Shown here one piece after another: positions 1-12,849 of a stretch of DNA of 64,000 nt; within the stretch, counting starts at the first letter, position 1; the number at the start of each line of letters is the position of its first letter. A program made the position numbers and the translations under genes. The stretch is from Aquatica leii. Its lineage: Eukaryota; Arthropoda; Insecta; Coleoptera; Lampyridae. The stretch covers positions 60,660,093-60,724,092 of the forward strand of contig CM069437.1 of the NCBI GenBank assembly GCA_035610365.1, in the 5' to 3' direction. The notes beneath the pieces are model-generated. The model made no database searches. It saw nothing but the letters and a program-made list of their open reading frames with translations, and was not told the DNA's origin.

Positions 1-210
1 TTGTGGCAAAATGTTAGCGACTTCAACATCACTATTTTGCAGAGGTTTCAAAATAAGGTTTTGCGTGCCGTCGTAGATGCTCCTTACTACGTTTCCAACA
101 AAGTTATTCTATACGAGATTTCTCTGAAGTCCGTTGAAGAAACCGTGAATGTTTTCATTACAAAATACAGTGAAAGAGTGTCTCTGCGTCATAACGTATT
201 AGCAAATTAG
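1..210 (+). pseudogene. C-terminal tail of a Jockey-clade LINE reverse transcriptase (partial at left edge)
   Basis: The frame is open from the first base and ends at a TAG. It encodes the tail found after the reverse transcriptase domain in Jockey-type LINEs: a block reading IILQRFQ-like, then LRAVVDAPYYVSN, then a Tyr-Ser-(Glu)-Arg stretch. In intact family members this block reads close to QRFQSKTLRTIVDAPWYVSN. The rest of the element lies left of the window. There is no clear poly(A) or tail repeat directly after the stop, so the 3' boundary is unknown. It has no independent function. Assignment rests on motif resemblance only. Confidence 0.6.
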
Positions 211-3200
211 TTAAACGTGCGCGAAGTCAATGAAGGATGAACGCTAAGACGTTTGTTGTCATCAGATCTTACCTCAAGCCCCGGGTAAGTTTAAAGATAA
301 CACTATCCAGACAAATATACTCTAGACTTCTGGTTTAAATAATTTTATGAAGATCACTCACTGAAATGACACTCCACATGTCTTACTCAATCAAAACAAA
401 CGTTTATTCCCTACGGACTGATTGCTGATCTCTCATGGAGTTTAAAAAAAACTGTTAAATCCGGTGAAGGACGTTATTTCTTTTCGATCTGACGCGTTTA
501 TAGCATTACTTGCTCTTGTGATCGTGCATACATAGAAAAAACCAGTAGAAGCATGAGAGTTCGTACTAAAGAGCATGAAAGATGTAGTCGTCTGATACAA
601 TTTTAGAAGCCAGCGGTGGCGGAATACGCTCTGAAAACTGGTTATAAAATTATGTTTAAAAACACTGAGATTTTGGCTAACATTGCTAATTACTATCAGT
701 GAAAAATTAGAGAATACAGTAAAATAATTAAAAATTGTTTTTAATATTAACAGAGATTTTAGTTTCCTTTTATCGGAAATTTGAAAAACAGTTTTATCGA
801 TTGAAGGCCGGTTTATAAAAGCAAAACTTCACGGCCCAATCAATCGGGTTTGTTCCGGGCTCTGAAAATGTCCACTTTGACATGTAACGAAACCTCAGCT
901 TACGTGATAACAACAACACGAGAATTATTCAGAATGGAAAATTGTATTAAGAGATAACAGTGTCTAGAATTCGACAAAAGAATTGGAATTAAGTTACTAT
1001 AAGTTCAGAAAGATCGCGCCTTAATTTTTAAGTATCAGATTAAACATTGTAGGCAAGACTAGAACGTTAACTAGAATTAGCAACGTTTAAAGTCATCGCT
1101 AATACGTTGTTACCACAACAGCATTAGTTGTACTACATCGATCTTCTACTGACTAGCAATTGTGCATATTCTTTGCAATATTAGTTATTTACATTAATTG
1201 GTTTTGTCTAAACGACCTATCCAAGTGTTTTTATTATAATTTGTATTTTTATTTTGTCTACAAAAATTATTAATTTTTCGTGTTTGGAAACAATATTGCT
1301 CGACTTGGTAGTAATTCAAATCTAAAAAACTCTCACCATTTAATGGACATTGGAAAATATATCAAACGAATTGTGAATGTGTAATAAAATAGTTTGCCGA
1401 CTCACCTGTTTGGCTAGCTTAAGACGAAGATTGTTCTAGATCGAATTGTTAGTGCCCAACTTTGTCTGGTAAGCCAATGCCTTGCGCCACCTTTTCTTGC
1501 GAGTAGAAAAACTAAAAAGAAATTGTCTGCGCTAGGAAAAGAATGTCCAAACCCGCAACACAATTGTGTGTTGAGAATAAAACAACAAAATGTTATAGTA
1601 AGATTATCACAACGATTTATTTAAGACTAATACTGCGTAACAAGAGACATCGAAGTTGTCGAAGTTGTCGCTACACATCTAATTATAATAGTTATATATA
1701 ATAGCTACGCAATTGCTAACGCCAGTATATAATGTAAATTTAATTCAAATTACAGTTAGTTTTAAATAATAATTCGTTAAAGTTTATTATAGATCGGAAA
1801 GTAATTAAAACATTGCTTTAGATTAAGAAACCAAGAATAAAACATTATTAACCCTACCAAATCCGAATTGAAGAGCAAAATTCAAGTGGTTTAATCGCGT
1901 TTGCCCGTTATCCTTTTTCTTATAGTAATTTAACCAATTGAGCGACGTCAGCCGTGCAAGCAAAATTAAGTTTGATTTAATTAACCGCTCTAATAACGTA
2001 ACGTAAGTAACGTATTTCCGAATCGTCTTACAAAAAATTGTAGAATAGCAGTTGTCATTAAATGACATCAAGAAGTGAGATATTTGTCAATCATGTTATC
2101 ATGCGTTCGCTGACTTCGTAGCAAACGATTATTACTTAAATTTTTATTTACCAAATAATCCAAAATTGTTTTTAGCAAAACCCTGACGAACTATTGGATT
2201 ATGTCTCCGCATTAACAGCTTTATTTGATCGCTTGGTCCCGCATGGATTGAATTTTAAGAATTAGGGTATAAACACCTTAAAGTGCAGATGTAACATAAA
2301 AAAAGTAGTATACTTGAGATTGTTTGGTCTCGCTCACGATTGACATACTTCAAACGCTAGCATTCGTAGATCAGTTAGTGACCGTTTTTGTAAAACTTCA
2401 ATAACAAATAATCATGAAGGTAACATATAAGGAGCTTAAGTAGATCTTTGTTGTAATTGTAACACAAAAATTAACATCGAACAGGCTTCGCTGAAGTTTA
2501 TACGTTCTGCATCGAGAAAAATTTCCCAAGCGTTGTTCTCAACCTCCGACCAGCTAGAAATTCAACGTAAGAATGGCGTTCAAACGCAGCTTTTGCTGTG
2601 CCCTATACGACACGAAAACTTATTAACTATTGCAATAACTAGCCCACACGCGACTACGAGTGCACAGTTGCCTATTTGACAGTCAAAAATGTACCAAGAC
2701 GTATTTTGAGTCGTTACAAATAAGTACCCAAAACATGATTATTGGTGTCCGAGCTTTTTGTCTACGCAGCGATAAAAAAACATTTCACATACAAGCACAA
2801 AAATGCAAACGTAAATTACTAATATTATTGTTTTTTTTTTATTCTATATAATTTAGTTTGATTTTTTTTCTCAATGGGAAGGAACTTCTAATTACTTATT
2901 TGCTTTATTTTTTTTTTATCTGGCGACGTTTCGCAGCTTTATGTATCTGTTTTATCGATTCATCTTAAAAATCTAAGAAAAACAAATAATTTTTAATTAT
3001 TTTTCAAAACATCACACAATAAAAATTTAATAAACAATTACTACGACTTTATAACGCACACACTGGTAACAATTATTTAATAAAAATTTTAAACAATTAA
3101 GTAACTAGGAGTATTTTCTTATTAAGAAGAAAAAACAATTAACTTATGTGTAAATTTTTAAGTTTTAACAAATTATTAAATGAAACTGTAAAAACTATCG

Positions 3201-3970
3201 TATAAAAATTGACGCTGTTGTTCACACACTTAACTAAACAATAATTGTTCGCTACTACTATTACAAAAAAATTAAAAATAATAAACAAACAACTGCAACT
3301 AAATAATGAACGTGTTTTTTTAGTCAGTTTTAAGTAAATAATATATAGTTAACATGTGCGGAAAACACGTTTTATAATTATTGAATGCCATGTTAATTAT
3401 TTATGTTATTATATTAAACGAAAATTAATTACAATATAATACCTTCAAGTTTGCTTAATTGCAAACTAATGTAAGTTCATTGTTAATAGCAACGGAAAAT
3501 AAATGTACCCGTAATTTAAATATAGAAACAAAAGTACACATACATAATACGTTTTTTCAATCTAAAACTATAAGTTCATTGTCTTTTGTAAAATGCGATT
3601 TTTTGCAGCTAGTCAGTTTTTGCTGTGAAATTTTGTATCGCAATTTTTTTTATACAATATATTTTGCTCATTATTTGCGAAACCTGTGACGGTAGTATAA
3701 TCTGCGTTAAACAAAGATGTCACAATGATTTGGTAAGGATAATCTGCTAAGTACTAGATTTCAAAAGAATTTAAAACCTGTACACACTTTTTTGGAAGTC
3801 TCTTGGCCAAAATTGAGCTTGAGATTCGCGAAATAGAAATATGTGAATCTTGGCAACACTGAAACAAAAAAAAATAGAACATCTTATGTTGTATGTACTA
3901 ATGTACAAGTGCAAAAGCTCAAATAATTGGAGATAAAAATAATAACCATTATAAAATGCAGTATTAACAT
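211..3970. other. AT-rich intergenic stretch with no supported gene
   Basis: This stretch has only short open frames without recognisable protein similarity. It contains many homopolymeric A and T runs, especially between about 2.8 and 3.7 kb. No RNA gene, inverted repeat or transposon terminus could be supported by eye. Confidence 0.5.
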
Positions 3971-4775
3971 CAAGTCAAGTCAAATCAAAAAACGTTTCTT
4001 TTATTTAGCTATGTACATTCTATTTATTTATCAGGTAACTTAACTTTATATTGCGACTGCTCAGGAGTTTATCACTTCTTCAGTCTTTGTCAATTATAAT
4101 TAGTTGGTTATACAATTTATTAGGCATGCATGACACAAAAAAAAGAAAGACAAAAAAATTTAATATGACTAGTCGGTGTCTAGGTGTTCGCGGTTATGAC
4201 CGCTTTTTTGTGAGACATAGCATTTGCCCGGAAACTTGAAGAGTTTCTGTTCTTAAGGGGAACTATAAAAAACCTTAAGATATGTCTTTTAATGTACTTA
4301 AAAGTGTGTGTGCTGATGTTGGTGATACGTATGCTGATTGGTTCTGCGCATGCTGGTTGCTGGTTGGTTGTTTTAGGGTGGCGATTGTATGTATGGGTCG
4401 ACAGCTTCTTGACAGTTTTTGGTTAATCTGTAATTAAAAATTTTGTAGTATGCTGTTGACCGTTAAGATGGCGTGTAGTTGTCGTAAGTGTTGTGTTGTT
4501 TTTAGTTTATCTTAGACAGTATGGTGTTGTGTCGAGTAATGTGTCGAATTCTTCTGGCAGATCGTCCAGAAGTTGTGTGAGGACCGCGGGAGAGAATTTG
4601 AATTTTCGTTTGGGTTTACGGAGCAGGGTTTTTTCGCGAACTCTGTTGTTGTTGAAGAGTGTTAGAAGAATGTTTTTGGTAACTTGGTTATCTCCAAAGA
4701 CTCTTCGTCGCGTGAAATTTGTTTTAAGAATTTTTAGTCTTTCGGTGATTGGAGTTATGTTCGCGTGTTGGATTG

Positions 4776-7340
4776 TTAGATTGTTAGGGTGTTTGTAAGA
4801 AAGTCTGTGTATTTACGGAGAATTTGTCTTTCACAGGACGCGATATCCTTCATTTGTGTTTTAGTTAAAGTCGAGTATAGTGACACACGGTAATCGATAA
4901 TTGGGCGAATAAAGACTTTGTAGGTGTGTTGTAGGGTTTTTGGATGACAACCCTTAATTCGGCCGCGAAGGGCGCTTAAGAGATTTGACCTGTTTCGAAT
5001 TTTGTCTAAAGAAGAATTGAGATCTGGATTCCAACTAAAAGTTCTATTGAATTTTACGCCAAGATATGTGATTTCGTTTGAAAGATGAATGGGGTCGACC
5101 CATAGAGAAAATTTAACGTTTTCGTTGGATTTGTGAGGTTTCTTAGAAAAGTTTGAGTGCCTGAACAAAATCGCTTGTGTTTTAGTTGGATTTGGAGTGA
5201 TTCTCCATTTATTAGATCATGTTGAAAATCTATTTAGGTGTGATTGAAGAAGGAGAGCTGCTGTTTCGCTGTTGCGACTCGTTGCCCATATGGCAGTGTC
5301 GCCGGCAAACAACGAGATAAAAACGTCATCGTGGATAGATTCTGGAACGTCGGAAAAGAAAATTATGTACAGAAGAAGGGCAAGAACTGAACTTTGTGGA
5401 ACTCCCGACAAAAGGGTTAAGTGTTCCGAGCAAGTGTTACCTACTCTCACCCTCATTGACCTATCGGAAAGGTACGAAGCCATCAGTCTGTAAAAATGAT
5501 TAGAAATTTTAAGGGTATGAAGTTTATGGATTAGTCCGTCGTGCCAAGCTTTATCGAACGCTTGTTCGATGTGTAGAAAGACGGCGAGGGAACATTTCGC
5601 TAAGTTTAGCGCTTTTGTCGTGTTCGTGTGTAGTTTGAGAAGCGGGTTCTGTGTACATCTTTTTGACCTGAATCCAAATTGTATGTCAGGAAAGAAATTG
5701 TTTGATTTGGCGAAATTTCTCAATCGCCCCGCCAGCACCCGTTCAAAACATTTGCCGATGCAAGACAACAGAGAGATCGGTCAATACGAACTGGGAAACG
5801 AAGCATTTTTATTTGGTTTCGGGATTATGATTGTGTTTGAAGTTGTCCAAGGGGTGGGAAAGTAAAAAATCGTTAAACATTTATTGTATATGTGAGATAA
5901 CAAGAGAAGGGCGTTATGAGGAAGTTGTCGTAGGATCAGCCTGTTAAGACCGTCTTGGCTTGGGGCAGAGTTTTTGCCTGTTTTCACTGTGTTTGAGATA
6001 AGGTTGGGAGTAAAAGGTTGGATAAAAGTGTTGTCATTTTGTAAGTTTATTTCCGGTTGGGTTGCGATAAGAGGTCGCGTAAAATTTGTTCAATTCTAGT
6101 TTTGTGGTCGTCATCGAAGTTTGGGTGTGTTTGGGATTTGGTATACCGATTGTAGATGTTGGGCAAGCCACCCTGGCTTTATCTTGAGGAGAAGAAACAA
6201 AGTTTCCTTGAGAATTAATTAAGCACGAGGAAGCTGGGTTGGCTTTACGTCGTGTCAACGTGTTAAATTTGTCCCAGAAACGTTTTCCGTTTCGGTAATC
6301 GAGTTTTTCGGTTGCTTTAATCCAATCCTTCTCGGTAATTTGATTAATTCTGCGTCTGATTTGCGCGTTTAGTCTGTTAAATTTTGGGTCTCTGTATTTC
6401 AGAAATTGTCGGAAGATACGTTTTTTCTCTTTTATCATGCGGATTATGTAGGCGGAAGTGGTTTTTGTGAAATGTTTATTGTTCTATTTGGAACCGATTT
6501 ATCTACGGCATTTGAAATGATAGAAGTGAAATCGTTTATCGCGTTGTCTATAGATAGGGGTGTAGATATGTCAGGGTTTCTGGGAGGCGTTGGTTTATGT
6601 AGTCGTAAAATTTTGTCCAATTTGCGTTTTTGAAGTCTTTTATGATTTTTGTTGTTGATGGTGGTACCGGTGGTGGGTTAAAAGTAGTTTTGATTAGTAG
6701 CGGAAAATGGTCGGAAGTTACTGTTGTGCCTAAGTGACATTGTTGATCGAAAAATTGAATTAGAGATTTGGAACATAGAATGTGATCAACAATCGATGTT
6801 CCTTGGTGACCAAAAAATGTAGGACACGTGTTCCTCGCTCTCTATAAAGGAAAACGAAGTAGCGCGTTAAATAAAAGTATTCCGTTAGGGTTAGTAAAAC
6901 TATCGCGCTAATTGCGTATAACGCAAGTTTAGGTGTCTTAAAAACACGCCGTTTAGAAGGGTGGAAATGTAACTAAGAAGTTGGTTAGAAAGAACGTCGT
7001 TTAAAGGCTTGTAATAACTGAAAAAAATTATAGGATTGTTACCGAAGTGTACCGTGACGGCGATACATTCTAGATCAACTAAATGTGGTGGTAGATCGTC
7101 GGGTTGAGATGCAAAGGAGTTGTGAACTAATAAGGCAACACCCCTGGCTTCGTTAATGACGCTGTTTTTTAAGTGTGTTGTGTAGTTTGACATGCAAGGA
7201 GTGCTATTTTTGGCGAATTTTGTTTCTGTAATTGAAAGTATATGTATGTTGTTATGCTGTAATAAGTTTTTAATTAATGCGCGTTTCCGGCGAACACCGC
7301 AGGCGTTAACCGTACCAATCACTAGCTCCTTTGTAACCAA
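4776..7340 (-). pseudogene. LINE ORF2: endonuclease plus reverse transcriptase, broken
   Basis: The product would nick target DNA and reverse-transcribe the element RNA. The start (right end) reads ELVIGTVNACGVRRKRALI, then SITETKF and GVALLVHNS, which are motifs of the APE-type endonuclease. The reverse transcriptase follows with NSAPSQDGLN, IPKPNKNASFPSSY, LLSCIGKCFERVLAGRL, QFGFRSK, the motif A block EQAFDKAWH, and GVPQSSVLALLLY. The last part is a typical EITYLGVKFNRTFSWNPDL tail. The frame is split by several stops and frameshifts at about 5.2, 5.77, 6.03 and 6.44-6.9 kb. Motif C reads FAGD instead of FADD (codon at 5301-5303), so a catalytic Asp is lost as well. The element is certainly inactive. 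Confidence 0.75.
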
Positions 7341-7559
7341 AGCGTTAATTAGTTCAGGAATGCGAGTTTAAGAATTAAGGTCTTTGAAAGTAAATGCGAC
7401 TGCATTCTTGGCAAATCACATATAAACGGATTTGTTAAAGATAGATTTACAGGCTTTGTTAACGGATTTGAGAATAGGTTTGCGGTTGTCGGGGAATAAG
7501 TACATTAGAGTACATGTAGTGGAGGGTTAGTAAACGAACAAGGGAAGTAGGTTAGTTTG

Positions 7560-8085
7560 TTATCCTGGATGTTATGCGTAAAGCGCAGGTTAGCTTAGAG
7601 AAGTCAACGGCTTCAAGGATTTTGTCTTCCGTAATGTCGCGGTCAATATTACGTAGGACGCAAGAGAAAGTGGGTTGGCGTGGTGTAGGATTGTTAGGTT
7701 TAAGGCCGGATAATTAGGTTTAAGATACGTTAAGGTCGCCGTGCAGGTGCTGGAACTTGGTTTGGGTGTCGTCGGGAAGGGAAGCGGAAGTTTCGAGGAG
7801 CACAGTGTGGTTGTGATTTAACTTAAGGTTTGTGAGCGGCAGGTTAAGGGAAAGGATTGAGTTGAAAAATTCTTTTTGGGTTTTGATGGTGAGAGGAATG
7901 TTCCGGAGACAATAACGGGAATTTAGTGGTCTGGATGTTGATGCGGTAGATTCAATCGTGGTGCGGGCGGAAGTAGAGGTAGTTGAAGATCTGGAGTTGG
8001 TGCGAGAGGGGGTAACTAAGGTAAAAGCGTCAAAATCGGGATCAAGCGGAGAAGCGGAAGCATGCGCGACGCCGTGTTTTACCAT
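7560..8085 (-). pseudogene. LINE ORF1 (gag-like) remnant
   Basis: The ATG at the right end opens a 121-codon frame whose first 60 residues are rich in Ser and Thr. An RRM-like stretch follows, including RYCLRNIPLTIKTQKEFF and a later NHTVLLET block. This resembles the gag-like ORF1 of Jockey elements, which binds element RNA. The frame stops at about 7.72 kb. A further gag-like segment, around FSCVLRNIDRDITEDKILE, is readable between about 7.56 and 7.68 kb after the stop, so the original protein was longer. No intact CCHC knuckle was found. It lies just upstream of ORF2 on the same strand, as expected. Confidence 0.5.
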
Positions 8086-8274
8086 CGTAAGATAGTAAGC
8101 GTCTCAAGCAGTTAAGTAAGCAGTAAGCAAAAGCGAAAGCAAAAAGCAAAAATAAAGAGGTCAAAAACCGTTCCGTTAGTTCCGCTAAGACCTGGCTACG
8201 GTCTGTTCTCGGAGTCGGCTAAACGGTATGCAGGCAGGGACGACTTGGCTCGGCTCGGTGGCAAAACAATAAAA

Positions 8275-9520
8275 TTTACCAACAAAACATAATCACTTAC
8301 AATTAGCAACGTTCGATGGCAGAGCCATCTCATAGTGTGAGTTACTATGTATCAAAGATAAGATAATAATATAAAAGCTATAACGGCAGTAAAAAAAATA
8401 TAAAAGTCAAAAAAGTAAGATCTTAGAACACGTTTGGAAAAAAATATTACTAATATTCTAAAAAGTAACAAATTCGCAACGGAAATCAAGAAAAAGCTCT
8501 GAACAAAACAAAAAAAGATTTTAAAATAAGTTTTCCTACACCTTGTGTTAGATTAAAACAATTTATTTTCTTAGGTCGATATTACAAAACATTAACAACA
8601 AAAATATTTTTTAACGTTATAGTCAGAATTAAAAAAGAAATAAAATACTTAGGTGACACAAAATATGTAAATGAGTTAATGAAATATGACAGAACCGCTC
8701 TAAATAAAAATATGCATAGAATATGTAACACATAATTCTAAAAACCACAAAAGTATTTCTAATAAGCAAAATTAAATTTATTCATGAAAAATAAGTGTCA
8801 CGACAAATTATCGGTACCATCAACAATAAAGGAATGTTCTGTAAAAAACAAAATTGATTATTTAATAAAAAGGTAAATGATATTATAAGCTACGTAAATC
8901 AATCAATGTTTAATGTCTACCAATAATAACAAATTTAAGTGACCACTATATTAATCTGCCGTAATCAAAAAGCTTATGTACATAGTTACTAGTAAAAAAT
9001 TAATTATAGAAGTAATAAAAATTCATAAAATTTACGTTAATACATAGCAACTCAAGCACTAACGGAACGTACGATTGCAAACAGATTTATATTTTTTAAA
9101 AATAAAGATTTTTACTTCGATTTAGTGTTTAACTACATCGCAACAAAAATAAAGAAAAAAGCATGAATCTTACAAAACCAAGAAAACCGTTTTATGGACG
9201 TTTCGCTCTCCAACCAATTCGTTTCCGAAGTTTTACTTCTAGTTTTCGCCAGCTTTAGTTGTTTCTAGTTGCACCACAAAAAGCTAACTAGTAGGATTTC
9301 TGCAACAGTTTTCTGTTTTTATTTTATTTTTTGTTTTTTTGTGTGTTAATTTTATAGTTTTTGATAGAAGATACATAAAAAATCTTTCAACATCTGCATT
9401 TCGACGTGTAACTGAAATCCAATCTCACACATGTAATCCATAACTTTACGATTTTCAAAATCTCCAACGATTTTTTTTACACGAGCTTATATTGTGACTT
9501 ACTTTTTATTTTTTGGATTT
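8275..9520. other. AT-rich spacer, nothing recognised
   Basis: It separates the Jockey-like LINE from the Mutator-like remnant. It has very high A+T and no open frame with family resemblance. Confidence 0.5.
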
Positions 9521-9540
9521 TGGTGATTTGCAGTAATTGA

Positions 9541-10560
9541 TTGTACTATTTTGTAATTATGAATATTTTGCTGCTTCTGCAAACATCCAATAAAACGAAA
9601 AATATTTGGAAATTGCGAACCACATCTTTCTTGAAATGCGCGGTATCATCCTTCTACGGCATTATTTGTGCGATGTTGGTCGTTAAGAGTACGCCAAGAG
9701 AATTTGACGACGTAGTCTTCGGCCAATATATGCATCTTCGAAGTAACTGGCTATGGGTACAGTCTACTCAAGAAATTTTTTGCTTTCAACTAATTCAATG
9801 AATACATGGCTGACGTTATCTTTAGGTATAAATGTAAAAACGGAAGTCGTTCTAATCTAACAATCAAACTCGTAATCAATCGTGTAGAGTTTTGAAACCT
9901 TCATTTTGAACTTTTTCTAGACTGATTGTAATAACTAAAAAAACATTATGTTTAAAAAACTTAAAGATTCTAATTCAAATGCTTGAATGGCAACGTTTGG
10001 AATCCGTCATAAGTAGAGTTGACTGGAGTATAGGTTGCAGACGTTCCAATTTTTTGCAATATCTTTACATCCGTAGTTATTTTTGTGTTTGGTAAAAGAG
10101 CGTGCACTAGTGGTACATCGGCATTGTATTTAGCAGCGTGAATTGTGTAAATTTGTTGAAACATGTCTGGTGCGGTACTAAACGTACCATCTACAAACTA
10201 TTCTTACCTTTTGCTCAAAAAATAAAAATTGTTTCTGATTGAAAAAATCAGCATCTTTCCTGGCATAAATCATAGATCAGCAAATGCTGCACTTGACCAT
10301 CAATCACAATTTCAGTAAACACTCAAAAAATCACCAATTCTTGAATATTTCTTGGAAGCGCGTCTGTTTCTACAATTTTTTTTCAATAAGTTTTTTTTTT
10401 GTAAAATAGCTGCTACATCTGTGTAAGGTCTTTATGTACATTCTTATCCTAGTATAGATTCCGGGCGTAGAAGCCTTTGCTATAACTTCTGCAATACACG
10501 TTTCCAATAATCTGCTGAGGTGTCTTCCGTGTTGCCGTGGCACGCTCCTTTGTCGTCGCA
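9541..10560 (-). pseudogene. Mutator-like (MULE/FLYWCH-type) transposase remnant
   Basis: Read on the minus strand, pieces in different frames follow the order of the MULE transposase domain. These are ERxLIF-like residues near 10.25 kb, a DGTF-equivalent segment, then MFQQIYTIHAAKYNADVPLV and HALLPNTK (10.06-10.16 kb). Near 9.72-9.75 kb comes a YFEDAYIGRR segment, and near 9.58-9.69 kb RTNNAVEGWYRAFQ. Family members carry FKQLYTIHG, ALLPNK, YFEDTWIG and RTNNSVEGWH in the same order. The segment nearest 10.5 kb could be the remains of an N-terminal FLYWCH-like DNA-binding region, but that part is weak. At least three frameshifts and a stop are present. The enzyme would cut and join transposon ends; this copy cannot. 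Confidence 0.65.
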
Positions 10561-10565
10561 ACTAA

Positions 10566-10645
10566 ACCGGGGGCGAAACGGTTTAGGTACGAAACAGTTC
10601 GGGAGCAAAACGGCTGGGTACGAAACGGTCTGGGGCAAAACGTCC
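10566..10645. repeat. Short GC-richer tandem array with a GAAACGG/CAAAACGG core
   Basis: About five imperfect units of 15-17 bp follow each other, each with a core such as GTACGAAACGGT or GGGCAAAACG. Units with GTACGAAAC and units with GGGCAAAAC or GAGCAAAAC roughly alternate. The array sits at the outer edge of the Mutator-like transposase remnant and is far richer in G and C than its surroundings. It may be part of that element's terminal repeat. Confidence 0.6.
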
Positions 10646-10649
10646 ATAT

Positions 10650-12390
10650 CCCAAAAAAACTTTAAACTAAATAGATTAAGAAAGAATTGAAATCCAATAT
10701 AGTAGTTATTGTACCAAAAACTTAAATTTATAGAAAATTTTCTGTATTACATAACCTTGGAGAATGCAAAATCGATATGATTTTTTCTAAATTTACAAAG
10801 AATGTCATCATTTTTGAACTGTTTTTTTATTAACGATTTTTTATAATAAAACTTTTTTGTTTAAAAGATCTAATACAAAATCTATAACATATTTTACACT
10901 TTTTTAGTATAATACAGAATCATTGGTTTTACGGCTATTTACTAAATATAAAGTTGTTTGATTAACTTAATAAAAAGATACAACCAATAGTTTTTATATA
11001 TTTTTTGTTCTTGTTAATAGAATTATTCTGAAATAAAAGCATTTTTTAGTTCTACAAAATAGACAAAATAGTTTATTGATTTTTTTTTAAAACATTAATG
11101 TTTTAAACGTTTTTAAATTAGAAGTAATAGAAATTTACTATGTCATAATATAACGTTTTTTACTTTTGCAATTACCTACCAAATTACTGAAGGTTTCCTT
11201 AAAAACATTAAAACACTAAAACACTACGATACCATCTGCTGCATTTGACTTGATTTTCTCTAGTGTTATCTGGAAATAGAAATTTTTGGCATATAAGCAA
11301 TCTTTTGTGTAGACTATTGAAAACATCACTTAAAAAGTAGACTGTATGTAAATACTTTTAAAAACAAATCTTAGTTAAAAATTTAAAAAAATTGCCATAT
11401 ACAGTAGGACATATAGAGATTAATTTGTAGGTTAGATTGGTTTAAATAAATAGATTACCAATTGTTTTAAAAATGTCAACCATATACAAAAATAAAATTC
11501 TTTGGGATTGGACCATGCCACGTTAATCCCAAAGCACACTCATTTTCGTAAGTTCCATTACATCAAGCAAGAAATTTGTAATTTGACACAATAATTAAAA
11601 ATGTAATTCAACACTTTTGAAGAAATAAATAATCAACTTGTTAATTAAACCTAAGATTTAAAAAAATAACGTATTATAAAGTAATATTAGAAGAATAATT
11701 GTTGCAGCCACAACAAAAACTAATGTTTAGGTTTAATTTTTGGTAATAGCAATATTTCCTAATTCAAATTTTCCACATAAGAGTAAAGCTTTCTTCTTAA
11801 TATAATTTTTGATTTTTTTTAAAACAAAACCAAAAGTTTAAACCAAAATGAATTTTTTGAAAACGAAAAAAAACCTTAAAGAACTGAAAGATTTACCTTT
11901 TCACATAAATGTCGTTTAGGCTTGGTGTGCGTGGCTAATCTCTGTAATGTGACAATTCTCTAATGTTATTGTTTTTTCAACCTTAAGAGTTTTTATACCA
12001 AAAACTTTGCCTCGAAAAATTTTAAGTAATCTTCTACGTCCGTCAATGATTTGTTAGCAGTGATAGTCGCACATTTGAAAAAAAATTAGATTATTTAGAC
12101 AATACAGAAAACAGAAAATATAAACAAATTGTGAGAAATAATATATTTAAAAGAAAATTGAATTATAAAATGGCAATACATAAAAAGATTATTACCATAT
12201 ATAGTATACACATAAAATGATAACTAACCAAACAATTTAACTACTGCCTCTAGATGTACTAAAGTAATTCGATTTAACATTATTTTGGATTTCGGGTTTC
12301 TGGCTCACAGTCTCATATGATTTAAGTGCGTTTAGCTTATTTGACAAGATATATAATTATTGTGTCTATTATTTTTTCTCTGTATCTTTT
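10650..12390. other. AT-rich spacer with a small hairpin only
   Basis: No gene is supported. A 10-bp perfect inverted repeat (CTTTGGGATT and its complement, about 11.50-11.54 kb) separated by 13 bases could form a small hairpin. Nothing indicates a function for it. Confidence 0.45.
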
Positions 12391-12394
12391 TAAA

Positions 12395-12730
12395 AAATAT
12401 ATATAAAAGTGAAGTCACAACACATTTTATTTGATTCAAATGAGTAATCTGAAATCAACAGTTAATACATTAATTATGAATGAATATTGTGATTTGATAT
12501 TTTGAATTTACGTTTTGGAATGAGGGGGGTATTTTTGCATTTTTAGCATATTTATATAACTTAATTTATATTGGTTTTAAACATTGTTTACTGAGACATG
12601 TTATTACAAATACATTTGTTCAAAATTCTATATTTTTGTCTATTTCTAAATTGCAATCAAAACTAAGTATTTTTTTTTAATTCCTACAAATAGATGAATG
12701 GGTACATTTGTTTTTTAGAAAAAAATCTGT
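12395..12730 (+). repeat. Copy 1 of an anonymous direct repeat of about 320 bp
   Basis: This segment is repeated in the same orientation about 1.06 kb downstream. Shared landmarks in order are TAAAAGTGA, AACACATTT, GATTCAAAT, TTTTAAACATT, CATGTTATTAC, TATTTTTGTCTATTTCTAAA and TTCCTACAAATAGATGAAT. Identity looks like roughly 75-80 percent by eye. No coding frame was recognised. Confidence 0.75.
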
Positions 12731-12849
12731 AACATGTGTGTACATAAACATATAGGTATATTATTATTATGAAGATAGAAAACGATTCTGTACTTTATTT
12801 GGCATATTTTATCAAATATTCATTCCTTCAGGACTGCTACAGTATCACT

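Larger units (their letters stand above)
3972..8270 (-). mobile_element. Jockey-like non-LTR retrotransposon, near full length but defective
   Basis: On the minus strand the order is a GC-richer 5' leader (about 8.27 to 8.09 kb), ORF1, ORF2 with endonuclease and reverse transcriptase, and a 3' UTR. The 3' UTR ends near 3.97 kb in a short tandem CTTGA tail just after AAATAAA-like signals. Tail repeats of this kind are known from several LINE groups. Its local base composition differs from the AT-rich flanks. Both ORFs are broken. The 5' limit is set by the change from GC-rich leader to AT-rich flank and is approximate. No target-site duplication could be seen. Confidence 0.7.

Noticed and set aside
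9541-9801. 86-codon plus-strand frame
   Set aside because: The minus strand of the same bases holds the Mutator-like RTNNAVEGWYRAFQ block, so the plus frame is a shadow.
11500-11542. CTTTGGGATT inverted repeat as a small structured RNA
   Set aside because: A ten-base stem alone in AT-rich DNA is expected by chance often enough; no other support.
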